The notes: generated from the sequence alone by a model not told the origin. A stretch of DNA of 64,000 bases from Sorangium cellulosum (GCF_002950945.1 NZ_CP012673.1:3038001-3102000); one strand, 5' to 3'; counted from the stretch's first letter, positions 36,273 through 44,845 are shown. Program-made: numbers and translations.

Positions 36273-37697
36273 TTGTCGGATCTCGCCCCCAGCCCGCCCG
36301 TCGTTGGTGTCGGCCTCGTCGGTGTCGGCCTGGTCGGCGTTGGATTCCGCCCCGAGATCGCCGCCGATCTGCTCGCGGCCCCGCGCACCGTCGATTTCGT
36401 CGAGGTCGTCGCGGAGACGTGCTTCGCGAGCCCGGCCGCCCGGCGCGAGGCCGCGGCGATCGCCCGCATCTGGCCGGTGGTGCCCCACGGCGTGAAGCTC
36501 TCGCTCGGCAGCGCCGCGGGCATCGAGCTCGATCGCGCTCGCCGCCTCGGGGCGCTCTGCCGGGAGCTCGCGGCCCCGGTCGTGAGCGAGCACGTCGCCT
36601 TCGTGCGCGGCGGCGGCCGGGAGATCGGGCACCTCACGGCCCTGCCGTACACGCTCGAGGCGGCCCGCGTCGTCGCGCGGAACGTCGCCGCGGCCCGGCG
36701 GGTGCTGCCGGACATCCCGCTGCTGCTCGAGAACGCGGCGTGGACGCTGCGCTTCCCCGGCGACGCCCTCGACGAGGGGGCCTTCTACGCCGAGATCGTC
36801 GCCCGCACCGGCTGCGACCTCCTCCTCGACATCGGCAACGTCTACGCCAACGCCGTCAACGCCGGCGTCGATCCGGGAGAGCTCGCCCGCTCTTATCCGC
36901 TCGAGCGCGTGGCGATGATCCACCTCGCCGGCGGCGTCCGCGAGCACGGCTTCTACTTCGACACGCACGCTCACCCCGTCCCCGAGCCGGTCTTCGCCCT
37001 GCTCGCCGCGGTCCTCTCCCGCACCGGCCCGGTCCCGGTCCTCCTCGAGCGCGACGCCGCCTTCCCGCCCTTCGCCGCGCTCGCGGCCGAGATCGCGACC
37101 GCCCGGGCGCTCGCCGGGGCCGCGCCGCGCCACCCGACGTCGGACGCCGCGCGGCCCGCCGCCCGCGCGCTGCCGCCGGGCTCCTCCGATCCGCCGGGCT
37201 CCTCCGATCCGCCGGCGGCGCTTGCCCTGGCGCAGGCGCACGTCGCGGAGCTGCTCACCGCCCAGCGCGACCCGGCGCCGGACGCCGCGCGGCCGTTCGA
37301 TCCCGGGGAGATCGCCCGGTCGCGCGCGATCCTCCAGCGCAAGCGCGTCGACGACGCGCTGCCGCTGCTGCCGCGGCTCGCGTGCCACCGCGAGGTCGTG
37401 GAGCGCCTCGCGGCCCGCTGCGTCGAGGCGTCGCCGCGGGCCGGGCGCCTGACCGCGGTCGCCGACGCGATCCGGATCGCCGCTGCCGCGGAGGCCGACG
37501 CCCGGCTCGCGCCCGACGCGAGCGTCGACCGGCTGCTCCTCCGCGCCCGCTTCGTCGGCCCCGCGGCCGACGGCAGCGTCAGGCCGAGGCGCCTGCCGTT
37601 CGTTCGCCGGGAGCGATTGCCCGGAGGTCGGGTAATCTGGGCCGTGAAGGGGATGGGCTCGAGCGCCGAGGTCCGGCTCGTCGAGACGCGCAGGTGA
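36273..37697 (+). CDS. DUF692/MNIO multinuclear iron oxidase with C-terminal extension
   Basis: 474 residues from a TTG start. Residues 10-285 are a DUF692 TIM barrel (multinuclear non-heme iron oxidase, the MbnB/BufB/TglH family). Candidate iron ligands are in place: Glu48, His72 (PHGV), His107 (SEHVAF), Glu153 (LLEN), Asp186 (LDIGNVY), His217 (IHLAG), Asp230 and His232 (DTHAHP), Glu259 (LLERD). Characterised members oxidise Cys or Asn in ribosomal peptides. A Pro/Ser linker with a doubled GSSDPP unit joins a helical C-terminal domain (about 310-474), possibly for substrate binding. The next two genes follow with 3 bases and then a 4-base overlap; the last encodes a Cys/Gly-repeat tail that is the obvious substrate candidate. 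Confidence 0.82.
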   Translation: MSDLAPSPPVVGVGLVGVGLVGVGFRPEIAADLLAAPRTVDFVEVVAETCFASPAARREAAAIARIWPVVPHGVKLSLGSAAGIELDRARRLGALCRELAAPVVSEHVAFVRGGGREIGHLTALPYTLEAARVVARNVAAARRVLPDIPLLLENAAWTLRFPGDALDEGAFYAEIVARTGCDLLLDIGNVYANAVNAGVDPGELARSYPLERVAMIHLAGGVREHGFYFDTHAHPVPEPVFALLAAVLSRTGPVPVLLERDAAFPPFAALAAEIATARALAGAAPRHPTSDAARPAARALPPGSSDPPGSSDPPAALALAQAHVAELLTAQRDPAPDAARPFDPGEIARSRAILQRKRVDDALPLLPRLACHREVVERLAARCVEASPRAGRLTAVADAIRIAAAAEADARLAPDASVDRLLLRARFVGPAADGSVRPRRLPFVRRERLPGGRVIWAVKGMGSSAEVRLVETRR

Positions 37698-37700
37698 CGC

Positions 37701-38447
37701 ATGAACCAGGGATCGATCGCGGAGGGGAGCGCCGTCTCCCGGCTGCCGGCGTCGGTGCAGGCGCGGCTCGTCGAGCTCAAGGAGAGCCTCGCGCGGACGC
37801 TCGGGGACGATCTCGAGTGCCTGCTCCTCTACGGCAGCGCCGCGCGCGGCGGCTACCGCGACGGGCAGAGCGACGTGGATCTCATGCTGGTGCTCCGGGA
37901 GGCCTCGCGCGCGCAGCTCGACGCGATCGCCAACGCGCTCCAGCTCGCGCGTTACGCGGCCCGCATCGAGGCGATGATCCTCACCGCCGCCGAGATCCCG
38001 CGGGCCGCCGACGTGTTCCCGCTGCTCTACGACGACATCCGCCGCTGCCACGTGCTCCTCTCGGGCCGCGACCCGTTCTCGGCGCTCGTGATCGACGGCA
38101 AGAACCGCCGCCTCCGCGTCGAGCAGGAGCTCCGCGAGGCGCAGATCCGGCTCCGGCGCGCGGTGGTGGACGGGATGGGCTCCGAGGACGCCCTGAGGGG
38201 CGCCGTGCTCCGCAAGGTGAAGCAGATCCGCGGCCCGCTGCACGCGCTGCTCGGCCTGCGCGGCGTCGAGCGGGGCGACGATCTCGGCACGGTGCTCGCC
38301 GAGTCGGGCAAGCTGCTCGGCGTCGACGTCGCCCCGCTCCAGCGGGCCCACGAGGCGCCGGGCGCGGCGTACGAGGCGCTGACCGACCTGCTCGCGCGGG
38401 CGGTGGACGACGTCGATCGGCTCGAAGATCACGAGGTGGCGCGATGA
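37701..38447 (+). CDS. Nucleotidyltransferase-domain protein
   Basis: 248 residues. The MNT/pol-beta signature is GSAARGGYRDGQSDVDLM, with Gly45-Ser46 and the metal-binding Asp58 and Asp60. A helical region follows (residues 110-248), reminiscent of HEPN-like or KNTase C-terminal helices that carry substrate specificity. Members adenylylate or nucleotidylate small molecules, proteins or tRNA. It is wedged between the MNIO oxidase (3 bases upstream) and the Cys/Gly-tailed membrane protein (4-base overlap), so it is probably part of the same pathway, perhaps modifying the same product or regulating a partner. Confidence 0.8.
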   Translation: MNQGSIAEGSAVSRLPASVQARLVELKESLARTLGDDLECLLLYGSAARGGYRDGQSDVDLMLVLREASRAQLDAIANALQLARYAARIEAMILTAAEIPRAADVFPLLYDDIRRCHVLLSGRDPFSALVIDGKNRRLRVEQELREAQIRLRRAVVDGMGSEDALRGAVLRKVKQIRGPLHALLGLRGVERGDDLGTVLAESGKLLGVDVAPLQRAHEAPGAAYEALTDLLARAVDDVDRLEDHEVAR

Positions 38448-39502
38448 TCCACGAGACCTTCGATTTCTTCCCGTTCAACATGGAGTCGGGGCCTGCGTTC
38501 CTCTTGTTCTACGTCCTGCTCTCGGCCTTCGGCCTCGTCTTCGCTGCGCTCGCGCGCCGCGTCGTCGGCGCCGTGCTCGATCCACCGGCGCGGCCGGGCG
38601 GCGCGGCGGCGGTCGCGACGACGGCGGGCGCGCCCTACCGCACGCCGGCGCCGCCCGCGCGGCAGCGGCTCTCGGTCGGCTGGATCCCTCAGCCGGACGA
38701 GTACTGGGCGATCGCGTACCTCCGGGACGAGAACCGCGGCGTCGCCTCCACGCTCATCGCCGTCGCGATGGCCGCGGGCTGGCTCGTCGCCACGGACGGC
38801 GCGAAGAGCGCGCCGCAGGTGCTAAAGCTCGTGGCCAGCGCGCCCCCGCGGGACAAGGTGCTCGGGGCGTTCTTCGACACGCTCGTCGCGGCGGGCGCGA
38901 GCGGCGCGGCGCCGATGACGTTCTCGGTGGAGCAGGTGCGCGCGGCCGCCGAGCAGACCGCGAAGCTCTTCGAGCAGGAGCTCCGCGACGAGCTCGCCGC
39001 CGCCGGGATGATCCGCCGGCAGGGGACGATCACGGCGCTGTCCGCCGTGGTCTGGGCCGTCGGCCTGGGGCTCCTCGGCGTGGGGGTGGTCCGCGCGGCG
39101 CGCGCGGAGGAGCTCGGGCGGCCGTACACGTTCCTGGTGCTGGAGATGGTCGGGCTGTGCGTCGCCACCTGGCTCCTTTCGCGACGCACGAGCGCCTACA
39201 GCACCGCGAAGGCGGCGTACCTCGAGTGGCTCGACGACTCGACGGTGTCGCTCCGCAACGACGTGGCCAGCGGGCGCCGCCGCGAGGCGGTGGACATCGG
39301 CCTGACGGTGGCCACGGCCGGGACGGCGGCGCTCGCGATGTCGCCGCTCTTCGGGCCGATGGTGTACGCGATGACCCCGCCCGTCATCGTCTCGACGTCG
39401 AGCGGCTCGTCCGGATCGAGCTGCAGCTCGTCGGGCTGCGGCGGCGGCGGCGGCTGCGGCGGTGGCGGCGGCTGCGGCGGTGGCGGTGGCTGCGGCGGGT
39501 GA
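38444..39502 (+). CDS. TIGR04222-like membrane protein with Cys-(Gly)5 repeat tail
   Basis: 352 residues from ATG 38444. It has an N-terminal hydrophobic segment (FLLFYVLLSAFGLVFAALA), a soluble part, paired membrane helices in the region 205-250, and another hydrophobic segment near 290-315. The last 40 residues are a low-complexity tail: a Ser/Gly run, then Cys at 327, 332, 338, 344 and 350 spaced by five glycines in the final three repeats. This matches my recollection of the TIGR04222 type of membrane protein, whose Gly/Cys-rich ends often lie near DUF692 genes. The even spacing suggests post-translational modification or metal binding by the tail. It overlaps the gene after it, whose first codons use the same GGC-rich DNA in another frame. 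Confidence 0.75.
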   Translation: MIHETFDFFPFNMESGPAFLLFYVLLSAFGLVFAALARRVVGAVLDPPARPGGAAAVATTAGAPYRTPAPPARQRLSVGWIPQPDEYWAIAYLRDENRGVASTLIAVAMAAGWLVATDGAKSAPQVLKLVASAPPRDKVLGAFFDTLVAAGASGAAPMTFSVEQVRAAAEQTAKLFEQELRDELAAAGMIRRQGTITALSAVVWAVGLGLLGVGVVRAARAEELGRPYTFLVLEMVGLCVATWLLSRRTSAYSTAKAAYLEWLDDSTVSLRNDVASGRRREAVDIGLTVATAGTAALAMSPLFGPMVYAMTPPVIVSTSSGSSGSSCSSSGCGGGGGCGGGGGCGGGGGCGG

Positions 39503-40925
39503 CGCCTGCTTCGAGGTGCTCGACGCCCTCGGCCTCTGCCGGCTGACCCGGCGCTCCGGCGATCTCGACGGCGCGGTGCCGCTCCGGGTGGCCAAGGCGT
39601 GTGTGCCGCTGCTCGAGGGCAACACGTTCGGGCACCAGATCACGCTGGCATGGCCGATCGAGGTGCAGCGGCGCCTCGGGTCGCTCCGCGCCGAGCCCGC
39701 GGGGGAGCACCGCGAGGCGCTGCTCCGCGCCCACCGCGCCGCGCTGCCCCGGCTGGTGTCGCAGGGCTTTCTGGCGCCGGACGGGGCGTGGCACCGGGCG
39801 CTGCGCGGCGGCCTCGCCTGGACGTGCCGGACGGGGCTGGGGCGGCCGCGCCTGCGGCTGTGGACCGGGCTCCTGGTGCGCCCGGATCCGGGGATCTGGT
39901 TGCGGGTCGCGGGCGCGGCCAACCGCCGGAACGTGCTGATCGAGGTGAGCGAGGTGTACCTCGCCGACGACGGCGCCTTCGTGCCGCTGGTGGTCGAGTT
40001 GCGCGTCGGCGACGAGGCGCCCGGGAGCCTGCGGCTCGAGGGCGAGATCGCCTGCCTCGCGCCGGTGCGCCCCGACGTGCGGATCGAGGCCTGCGCGCTG
40101 GCGGACGCGCCCGAGGTGGGGCGGGCGCACGCGGCGTTCTACGACGCGAGGTACTTCGCGGCGAAGAAGGGCGAGGTGACCCGCAAGTACCGGCGCCTCG
40201 TGGGAGGCAAGGCGGGCGAGGCGAAGGGGAGCGCGGGCGAGGGGAGCGCGAGAGCAGGGGACGTCGGCGAGGGGCGTGCAGGCGAGGGGAGCGCGGACGA
40301 GGAGAACACGGGCGAGGGGAACGCAGGGCCGGCGCGCGTGCGGCTGGTGGTCGCCGGACCGGCGGCGCCCGAGATCACCGAGGTGACCGAGGTCACGACC
40401 GCGGCCGGGCCGGATCCGGTCCCGTGGCGCGGGGGGGCGCGGCGCCTCGCGTCGCTCGTGGTGAGGAACGCCGTGCCGTTCCGCGCGACGTTCGACGGGC
40501 ACACGCTCGCCGTCGCGCCGGAGGCGCAGCGCCTGGCCGAGGGGGCGGCCGCGGTGGAGCGCACCTTCGCCCGGGTCTTCGGCGAGGATTTCATCGCCGC
40601 GAACCGCGGGGCGCTCTGGTACCTGACGAAGTACTTCACGCCCCACCCGCCGGGCGAGCCGCACTTCTTCGTGAAGCCGTGGGCCTTCACCCGGACCCCG
40701 CCGGGCTGGTCGAGCCTGCTCGACGGCGTCCACGGCGACGGCTACGACGTGATGCGCGGCGTGGTCGCGACCGACGTCTTCTTCGCGACGCCGGCGGTGT
40801 TCCACGTGCGCCGGATCGGCGCGCCCATCGAGGTGCCCGAAGGGGCGCCGCTGCTCCGGGTCCTGCCGGTACCGCGCGACCTGCTCCGGGCCGGCTTCCG
40901 GGAGGCCCGCTTCCTCGATGCATGA
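39486..40925 (+). CDS. Hypothetical protein, possibly DUF6065-like
   Basis: About 479 residues. The start is uncertain: GTG codons at 39462, 39480 and 39486 all lie in the Gly-repeat coding DNA of the previous gene; I use 39486, the shortest overlap. Two conserved-looking parts flank an insert: the N-terminal half (VPLRVAKACVPLLEGNTFGHQ) and a C-terminal half with FFVKPWAFTRTPPGWSSLL, GVVATDVFFATPA and PEGAPLLRVLPVPRD, a pattern that recalls DUF6065 proteins. The insert (about residues 235-280) is a Gly/Glu/Ala/Ser repeat of low complexity. No catalytic residues are assignable. The TauD-like gene follows 87 bases later and may be its partner. Confidence 0.65.
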   Translation: MAAAGDACFEVLDALGLCRLTRRSGDLDGAVPLRVAKACVPLLEGNTFGHQITLAWPIEVQRRLGSLRAEPAGEHREALLRAHRAALPRLVSQGFLAPDGAWHRALRGGLAWTCRTGLGRPRLRLWTGLLVRPDPGIWLRVAGAANRRNVLIEVSEVYLADDGAFVPLVVELRVGDEAPGSLRLEGEIACLAPVRPDVRIEACALADAPEVGRAHAAFYDARYFAAKKGEVTRKYRRLVGGKAGEAKGSAGEGSARAGDVGEGRAGEGSADEENTGEGNAGPARVRLVVAGPAAPEITEVTEVTTAAGPDPVPWRGGARRLASLVVRNAVPFRATFDGHTLAVAPEAQRLAEGAAAVERTFARVFGEDFIAANRGALWYLTKYFTPHPPGEPHFFVKPWAFTRTPPGWSSLLDGVHGDGYDVMRGVVATDVFFATPAVFHVRRIGAPIEVPEGAPLLRVLPVPRDLLRAGFREARFLDA

Positions 40926-41012
40926 GCGGGGTGGACGGCGCGGCCATCGGGCTTGTATGTGCCGGATATTTATAGATATTTTCCCCTTCGAGCGCCCGCG
41001 CGCGGCGCGTCC

Positions 41013-42038
41013 ATGAGCGAGCGATGGATCTGGCCCGGCGCGGAGCGCGGTCCGGCGAGGCTCCTCGACGAGGTCGCGGCGCGCGGCTTCTCGGTCCTCC
41101 GCGGCGACGCCGCGCTGGCCCCCGAGGAGGCCGCGCGGGCGCCGTGGAGCTTCGCCGAGCGGCTGCTCGGGGCGAGGCCACGCCTGGTCGAGCGGCAGCC
41201 GATCAAGGCCGTGCCGGGGGGCAGGTCGTTCGCCGCGAGCTCCGCGGCGGCGCCGCTCCACACCGACAGCCAGAGCTTCGCGGGCGCGCCGCCGGCCGTG
41301 CAGATCATGGCGTGCGTCCGGCCCGCGGAGCGCGGCGGCGCCTGCCTCCTGCTCGACGGCTGGGCGCTGCTCTCGGCGATCGAGCGCGCCGATCCCGAGC
41401 TCTTCCGCGCGCTCTTCACGGTGTACCGGCGCATCCCCTTCGTCTTCGGCGACTTCTGCGGGCCCACGGTGTCGCTCCGCGACGGCGCCCTCGCGCTGAC
41501 GCACGCGCCGGTCGTGCCGCCGGGGGACGCGATCGCCGGGCGCCTTGCGCGGTTCGTCGAGGCGTCGGCGCGCGACGTGATCGAGCTCTCGCTCGGCGCG
41601 GGGGACATCCTGGTGGTCGACAACCGGCGCATGCTCCACGGGCGCCGGGCGTTCGAGGGCGGGGCGCGCGAGTTCGTGCGGCTGCTCGTCTGGATGGAGG
41701 CGCGGCTCCCGTCGCCGCCCGCGTACCACGCGCTGGCCGCCCAAGTGGCCGAGGCGGCCTCGCGCCGCCTCGCCGCCGCGCCGGAGGCCACGCGGCGGCG
41801 GCTCGGCCTCGGTGCGCCGGCGCCGCCCGAGGCCCGCCGCCGCCTCGGGCTGATCCTGGAGATGCTGCGCGGCGTCCCGCCGGGCGTGCTCGCCGCGCGC
41901 GAGCGCATCCCGGAGCCAGAGCTTTACCGCCTCCGCGACGCGGCGCTCGCCGCCGCCGAGGAGGCGCTCGCGGGCGGCGTGGAGGGCGCGGACGACGGTG
42001 CGCTCGCCGAGGCGATCGCGCGGATGAGCCGGGGGTGA
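41013..42038 (+). CDS. TauD/TfdA-like Fe(II)/2-oxoglutarate dioxygenase
   Basis: 341 residues. The iron-binding facial triad is visible as HxD at His83-Asp85 (PLHTDSQSF) and His209 (RMLHGRRAF), with Arg223 (EFVRLL) placed to bind 2-oxoglutarate. This is the TauD/clavaminate synthase-like fold, which hydroxylates small molecules or carrier-bound amino acids. About 100 residues after the barrel form a helical tail not typical of TauD. Start ATG 41013 is preferred over a TTG at 40953 because the intervening codons are AT-rich leader DNA (ATATTTATAGATATTTT). Substrate unknown. Confidence 0.82.
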   Translation: MSERWIWPGAERGPARLLDEVAARGFSVLRGDAALAPEEAARAPWSFAERLLGARPRLVERQPIKAVPGGRSFAASSAAAPLHTDSQSFAGAPPAVQIMACVRPAERGGACLLLDGWALLSAIERADPELFRALFTVYRRIPFVFGDFCGPTVSLRDGALALTHAPVVPPGDAIAGRLARFVEASARDVIELSLGAGDILVVDNRRMLHGRRAFEGGAREFVRLLVWMEARLPSPPAYHALAAQVAEAASRRLAAAPEATRRRLGLGAPAPPEARRRLGLILEMLRGVPPGVLAARERIPEPELYRLRDAALAAAEEALAGGVEGADDGALAEAIARMSRG

Positions 42039-42104
42039 GCGGCGCCTGCGCCTAGGCCAGCGAGCTGGGAGAAGCGGTAATGGCGAGCTGGTGTCTGGAT
42101 CCGG

Positions 42105-42749
42105 ATGTTTTTCGACGTCTTGGTCAACGACATCTGGGGCGCGGAGCGTCTCAAAGGTGGACCCTCCGAATGGAACACGCCCATCTGGCGGCACGACCTC
42201 CAGAAGGGGCTCCGGATTCTCCGCCTCGCCATCGATACGCACCTGATCACCTCCCGCCTCATCCCGCTCCTGATCGCTCGCCCCGGAGGCCTCCTGGTCG
42301 AGGTGACCGACGGCACCGCCGACTACAACGCCTCGCGATACCGCATCTCGGCGTTCTACGACCTGGCCAAGGCTGCGGTGAACCGTCTGGCGTTCTCCCA
42401 GGGCCACGAGCTCGCGTCCCACGGTGCCACGGCTGTGGCGATCAGCCCCGGATGGCTCCGCTCCGAGATGATGCTCGAGAACTACAAGGTCACCGAGGAC
42501 AACTGGCGCGCCGTGGCGGCTCCGCCCGGGTTCGCGGTATCGGAGTCGCCTCGCTACGTGGGACGCGCGGTCGTGGCGCTCGCGACCGACTCCAGGCGTG
42601 AGCGATGGAACCAGCGGTCGGTGACCTCCGCGCAGCTGGCGGCCGAGTACGGCTTCACGGATCTCGACGGCTCACGCCCCGACGTGTGGCGCTACAGTCA
42701 GGCCGTCGAGGGCGGCGACCGGGGCGCCGATCCGAGCGACTACCGGTAG
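42105..42749 (+). pseudogene. SDR oxidoreductase missing its N-terminal cofactor domain
   Basis: 214 residues that match the C-terminal two-thirds of a DHRS1-like short-chain dehydrogenase: it begins directly at DVLVNDIWG (the motif after the fourth strand), then VEVTDGTADYN, the catalytic YDLAKAAVNRLAF (Tyr and Lys three residues apart), GATAVAISPGWLRSEMM and a conserved-looking end EYGFTDLDGSRPD. The first about 85 residues, including the glycine-rich NAD(P)-binding loop, are absent, and the upstream 66 bases do not encode them in any frame I could find. Without that loop the protein cannot bind cofactor normally, so I call it a truncated remnant, although the remaining frame is intact. Confidence 0.7.
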
Positions 42750-42982
42750 CGTCTCCGCGGCGGCCGGGGCTCATCCAGCCCGGACAGCAGGCGGTCGACC
42801 GCCGATCGATCGGCGACCGTGGCGGGCACGAACACGGTCACCGTCAGCCCGTCGGCCGCCTCGGGTGTCACGGCGGCGTGGGTGAACGAGATCGGGCCGG
42901 CCGTGGCGTGCGGCTGGGGCGCCCGCTCTTCCGCGTTGGTGACCCGCGCCCGCCGGGATACGCTCTCGAGGCATGGCGTCAC
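42740..42982 (-). pseudogene. Possible C-terminal remnant of an unidentified gene
   Basis: A leftward frame of 80 codons occupies the 223-base gap between the SDR remnant and the next lipoprotein. The segment GPISFTHAAVTPEAADGLTV and the following TVFVPATVADRSAVDRLL look protein-like and vaguely recall the ligand-binding end of MmyB-type regulators. There is no DNA-binding part, and the frame overlaps both neighbours slightly. Together with the truncated SDR it suggests a decayed SDR-regulator pair. This is weak evidence. Confidence 0.25.
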
Positions 42983-43584
42983 GTCCCCTCAGCGCGGCCT
43001 CGCTGTGCGGTCTCGCCCTCGGCTGCGCGGCGTGCAAGCCCGCGGCGGAGCCGCTGCCGGCCCATGTGCGCGTCTCCATCGACGGCGCCGTCATCAGCCC
43101 GGCCAAGGCGGACGGGCGCCAGTGGGACGGCATGGGCACGGTCCCGGCGGGGGCGCTCACCGCCATCGGCGACCTGCTCCGGACGGCGCACCCGGCCGCA
43201 GCGGCCGCCAGCGTGGCGGGGTACGCCGCGGAGGCGGCGGGGGCGGGCACCGAGCCGCCGGAGCCGTTCGGCGCGGCGGAGCTGTTCGTGGGCGGTCGAT
43301 CACTCGGCCGGCTCGCGCTCGATCGCTCGGGGCAGCGCGACACCTGCACGCCCGGATGGAAAGGCCCGCCGACCTGGCGCCGCGTGCCGCTCGCGCCGGA
43401 CGTCCACCTGAGCGGTGAGCTTATCGACCGGGACCTGGTCAACGACGACTTCATCGGGAGGTTCGCCATCCACCACGATCACCTCGTCGAGGCGCTCCGG
43501 GCGCGCACTGTCTATCCGGTGGCCGTCGGCAACCAGGCCGCCGGACAGGTGCTGTTCGTCTGGATCGAGGTCTGGCCGGAGTAG
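42973..43584 (+). CDS. Hypothetical lipoprotein
   Basis: 203 residues. The N-terminus has a short hydrophobic signal (AASLCGLALGCAAC) with Cys at two positions fitting a lipobox (ALGC or CAAC). The mature chain opens with VRVSIDGAVISPAKADGRQWDG, a beta-strand pattern seen in small C2-like domains of myxobacterial lipoproteins (inference), and closes with VLFVWIEVWPE. GAGG just upstream supports ATG 42973. No catalytic motif. It is followed by 112 non-coding bases and a convergent gene. Confidence 0.65.
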   Translation: MASRPLSAASLCGLALGCAACKPAAEPLPAHVRVSIDGAVISPAKADGRQWDGMGTVPAGALTAIGDLLRTAHPAAAAASVAGYAAEAAGAGTEPPEPFGAAELFVGGRSLGRLALDRSGQRDTCTPGWKGPPTWRRVPLAPDVHLSGELIDRDLVNDDFIGRFAIHHDHLVEALRARTVYPVAVGNQAAGQVLFVWIEVWPE

Positions 43585-43696
43585 ACGAAGAACGCGATCC
43601 GTCTGTTCTCGGCCGGTCGCTGAGCACCCCGGCGCTCGCCGGGCCGGCGAGCCGGGGTACCCGGGCGCGACGGGGCGCGCCCCCGCGACCTCCGTG

Positions 43697-44431
43697 TCAC
43701 TGCGGCGGCTCTTGCAGATCCTTGAAGCTCGGCAGCTCGCCGAAGTTGAACCCGAGGCCGAAGTTGTACACGAGCCCCGGCCCGTCGATGCTCTTCATCA
43801 TCGTGATCTCGGGGTGGATCGCGAAACCATCGGCGATCCGGAACTGGAGGCCGAGGCCGCCGCGGAGGAGCAGGCCGCCCGCGGTCGCCGCGCTGTCGTC
43901 TGCGTCCTCGAACGTGCCCGAGACGAGGCCGTAGGTGATGCCGGGGGTCACCACGACCGAGAACCAGTCCGTGGGGTTCACGCCCAGCATCACCGGCGCG
44001 TGCAGGTAAACGATGTGCACGGAGGCCCCGCCGCCCGCCAAGTACGCGTATTGCACCCCGGGATCGACGGCGAGATCGAAGACGCCTCGCACCGGGTTCA
44101 CCTTCAGGTCGGCGCCGAACGAGCTGAGGTTGTGGATGTGACCGCCGATATCGATGTTGTCCGTCAGACCGACCCTCACCTGGTAGGAAGGCAGCGTCGG
44201 CAGGTAGCCGCTGACCGTCTCGGTCTCCGTCTCGGCCGCGCCCGTGCTCGGGTCGTCGGCCGTCGACTCTCCGATGTACCCGTAGCTCTCGAGCGACACG
44301 GTGTGCGCGACCTTGCCTGGCGCCACCGTGCGCGGAGTTCCGTAGGCGTTCGGGTTGGGGCACCCGCAGAGCAGGGAGCCGAAGAGCAGGACAGCCGGTA
44401 TCGACAGGAAGTGCGCTGATGGTTTTCGCAT
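43697..44431 (-). CDS. Outer membrane beta-barrel-like lipoprotein
   Basis: 244 residues with signal peptide and lipobox (FLSIPAVLLFGSLLCGC-PNP). The mature part alternates short amphipathic strands with turns (YQVRVGLTDNIDIGGHIH, FSVVVTPGITYGLVSG, LGLQFRIADGFAIHPEITM) and ends with LVYNFGLGFNFGELP, like small eight-stranded outer membrane barrels. A lipid anchor plus a barrel is unusual, so the strands may instead form a surface beta-sheet domain. ATG 44431 is used; a TTG at 44440 is also in frame. It lies on the same strand as the reverse transcriptase but 414 bases downstream of it. Confidence 0.65.
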   Translation of the reverse strand: MRKPSAHFLSIPAVLLFGSLLCGCPNPNAYGTPRTVAPGKVAHTVSLESYGYIGESTADDPSTGAAETETETVSGYLPTLPSYQVRVGLTDNIDIGGHIHNLSSFGADLKVNPVRGVFDLAVDPGVQYAYLAGGGASVHIVYLHAPVMLGVNPTDWFSVVVTPGITYGLVSGTFEDADDSAATAGGLLLRGGLGLQFRIADGFAIHPEITMMKSIDGPGLVYNFGLGFNFGELPSFKDLQEPPQ

Positions 44432-44845
44432 GGCCACCAATCCTATTCAGGCGGATCGGGGGGTGTCCAGTTGACTCTTTGTAAAGCAGCATTGCAGCAG
44501 CGCAGCTCATCATGGGCTTGCTGGCCGGCCAGCGGCCAGTCGTCCCTGGCCGGCCAGCCCGCGCCGTCAGCGCGCGTGTACGTTGTTTCGCGGCGCCGGC
44601 CAGCCCGCGCCGTCAGCGCGCGTGTATGTTGTTTCGCAGCGTCGTTTTCCGGCGGTGGGACGTGTGGTGTCTGGCGTCGTCATGATCGCCGCGCGCATCG
44701 ATGGTGGGGTGAGCGGCGGCAGGGCCGAGAGGGCCACCGCCTCACGGCGGCGCGGCGTCAGGGCCGGCGGCCTCGTGGGGAGCGGCGTTCTCGTGGCGAG
44801 TCCGAGGGGGCGTCGGCGGCCGCCGGCGTCGGGGCGCCGCGAACG
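44432..44845. other. Non-coding gap downstream of the retron
   Basis: 414 bases between the reverse transcriptase stop and the start of the lipoprotein gene, both leftward. It holds the tandem pair described at 44549-44641 and, just before it, several overlapping GGCC/TGGCCGGCC palindromes (44521-44555). A short AT-richer stretch (44470-44495) lies near the lipoprotein start, but no convincing promoter hexamers with correct spacing are visible. I see no gene. Confidence 0.5.
44549..44641. repeat. Tandem pair of a 46-base direct repeat
   Basis: Two adjacent copies with a period of 46 bases (44549-44595 and 44595-44641) differing at only two positions (GTGTACG versus GTGTATG, and TTCGCGG versus TTCGCAG). 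Each copy begins GCCGGCCAGCCCGCGCCGTC and contains GTTGTTTCG. It lies about 200 bases past the reverse transcriptase stop codon. Two copies are too few for a CRISPR array, and there are no spacers. It could be a protein-binding site, a transposition scar or a simple duplication. Confidence 0.85.

Noticed and set aside
40953..41012. AT-rich stretch (ATATTTATAGATATTTT) as a promoter or as an N-terminal extension of the dioxygenase
   Set aside because: No -35 element at correct spacing, and the 20 extra codons from TTG 40953 are non-conserved in character; ATG 41013 begins the protein-like sequence.
44549..44641. CRISPR array
   Set aside because: Only two copies, directly adjacent, with no spacers and no cas genes.
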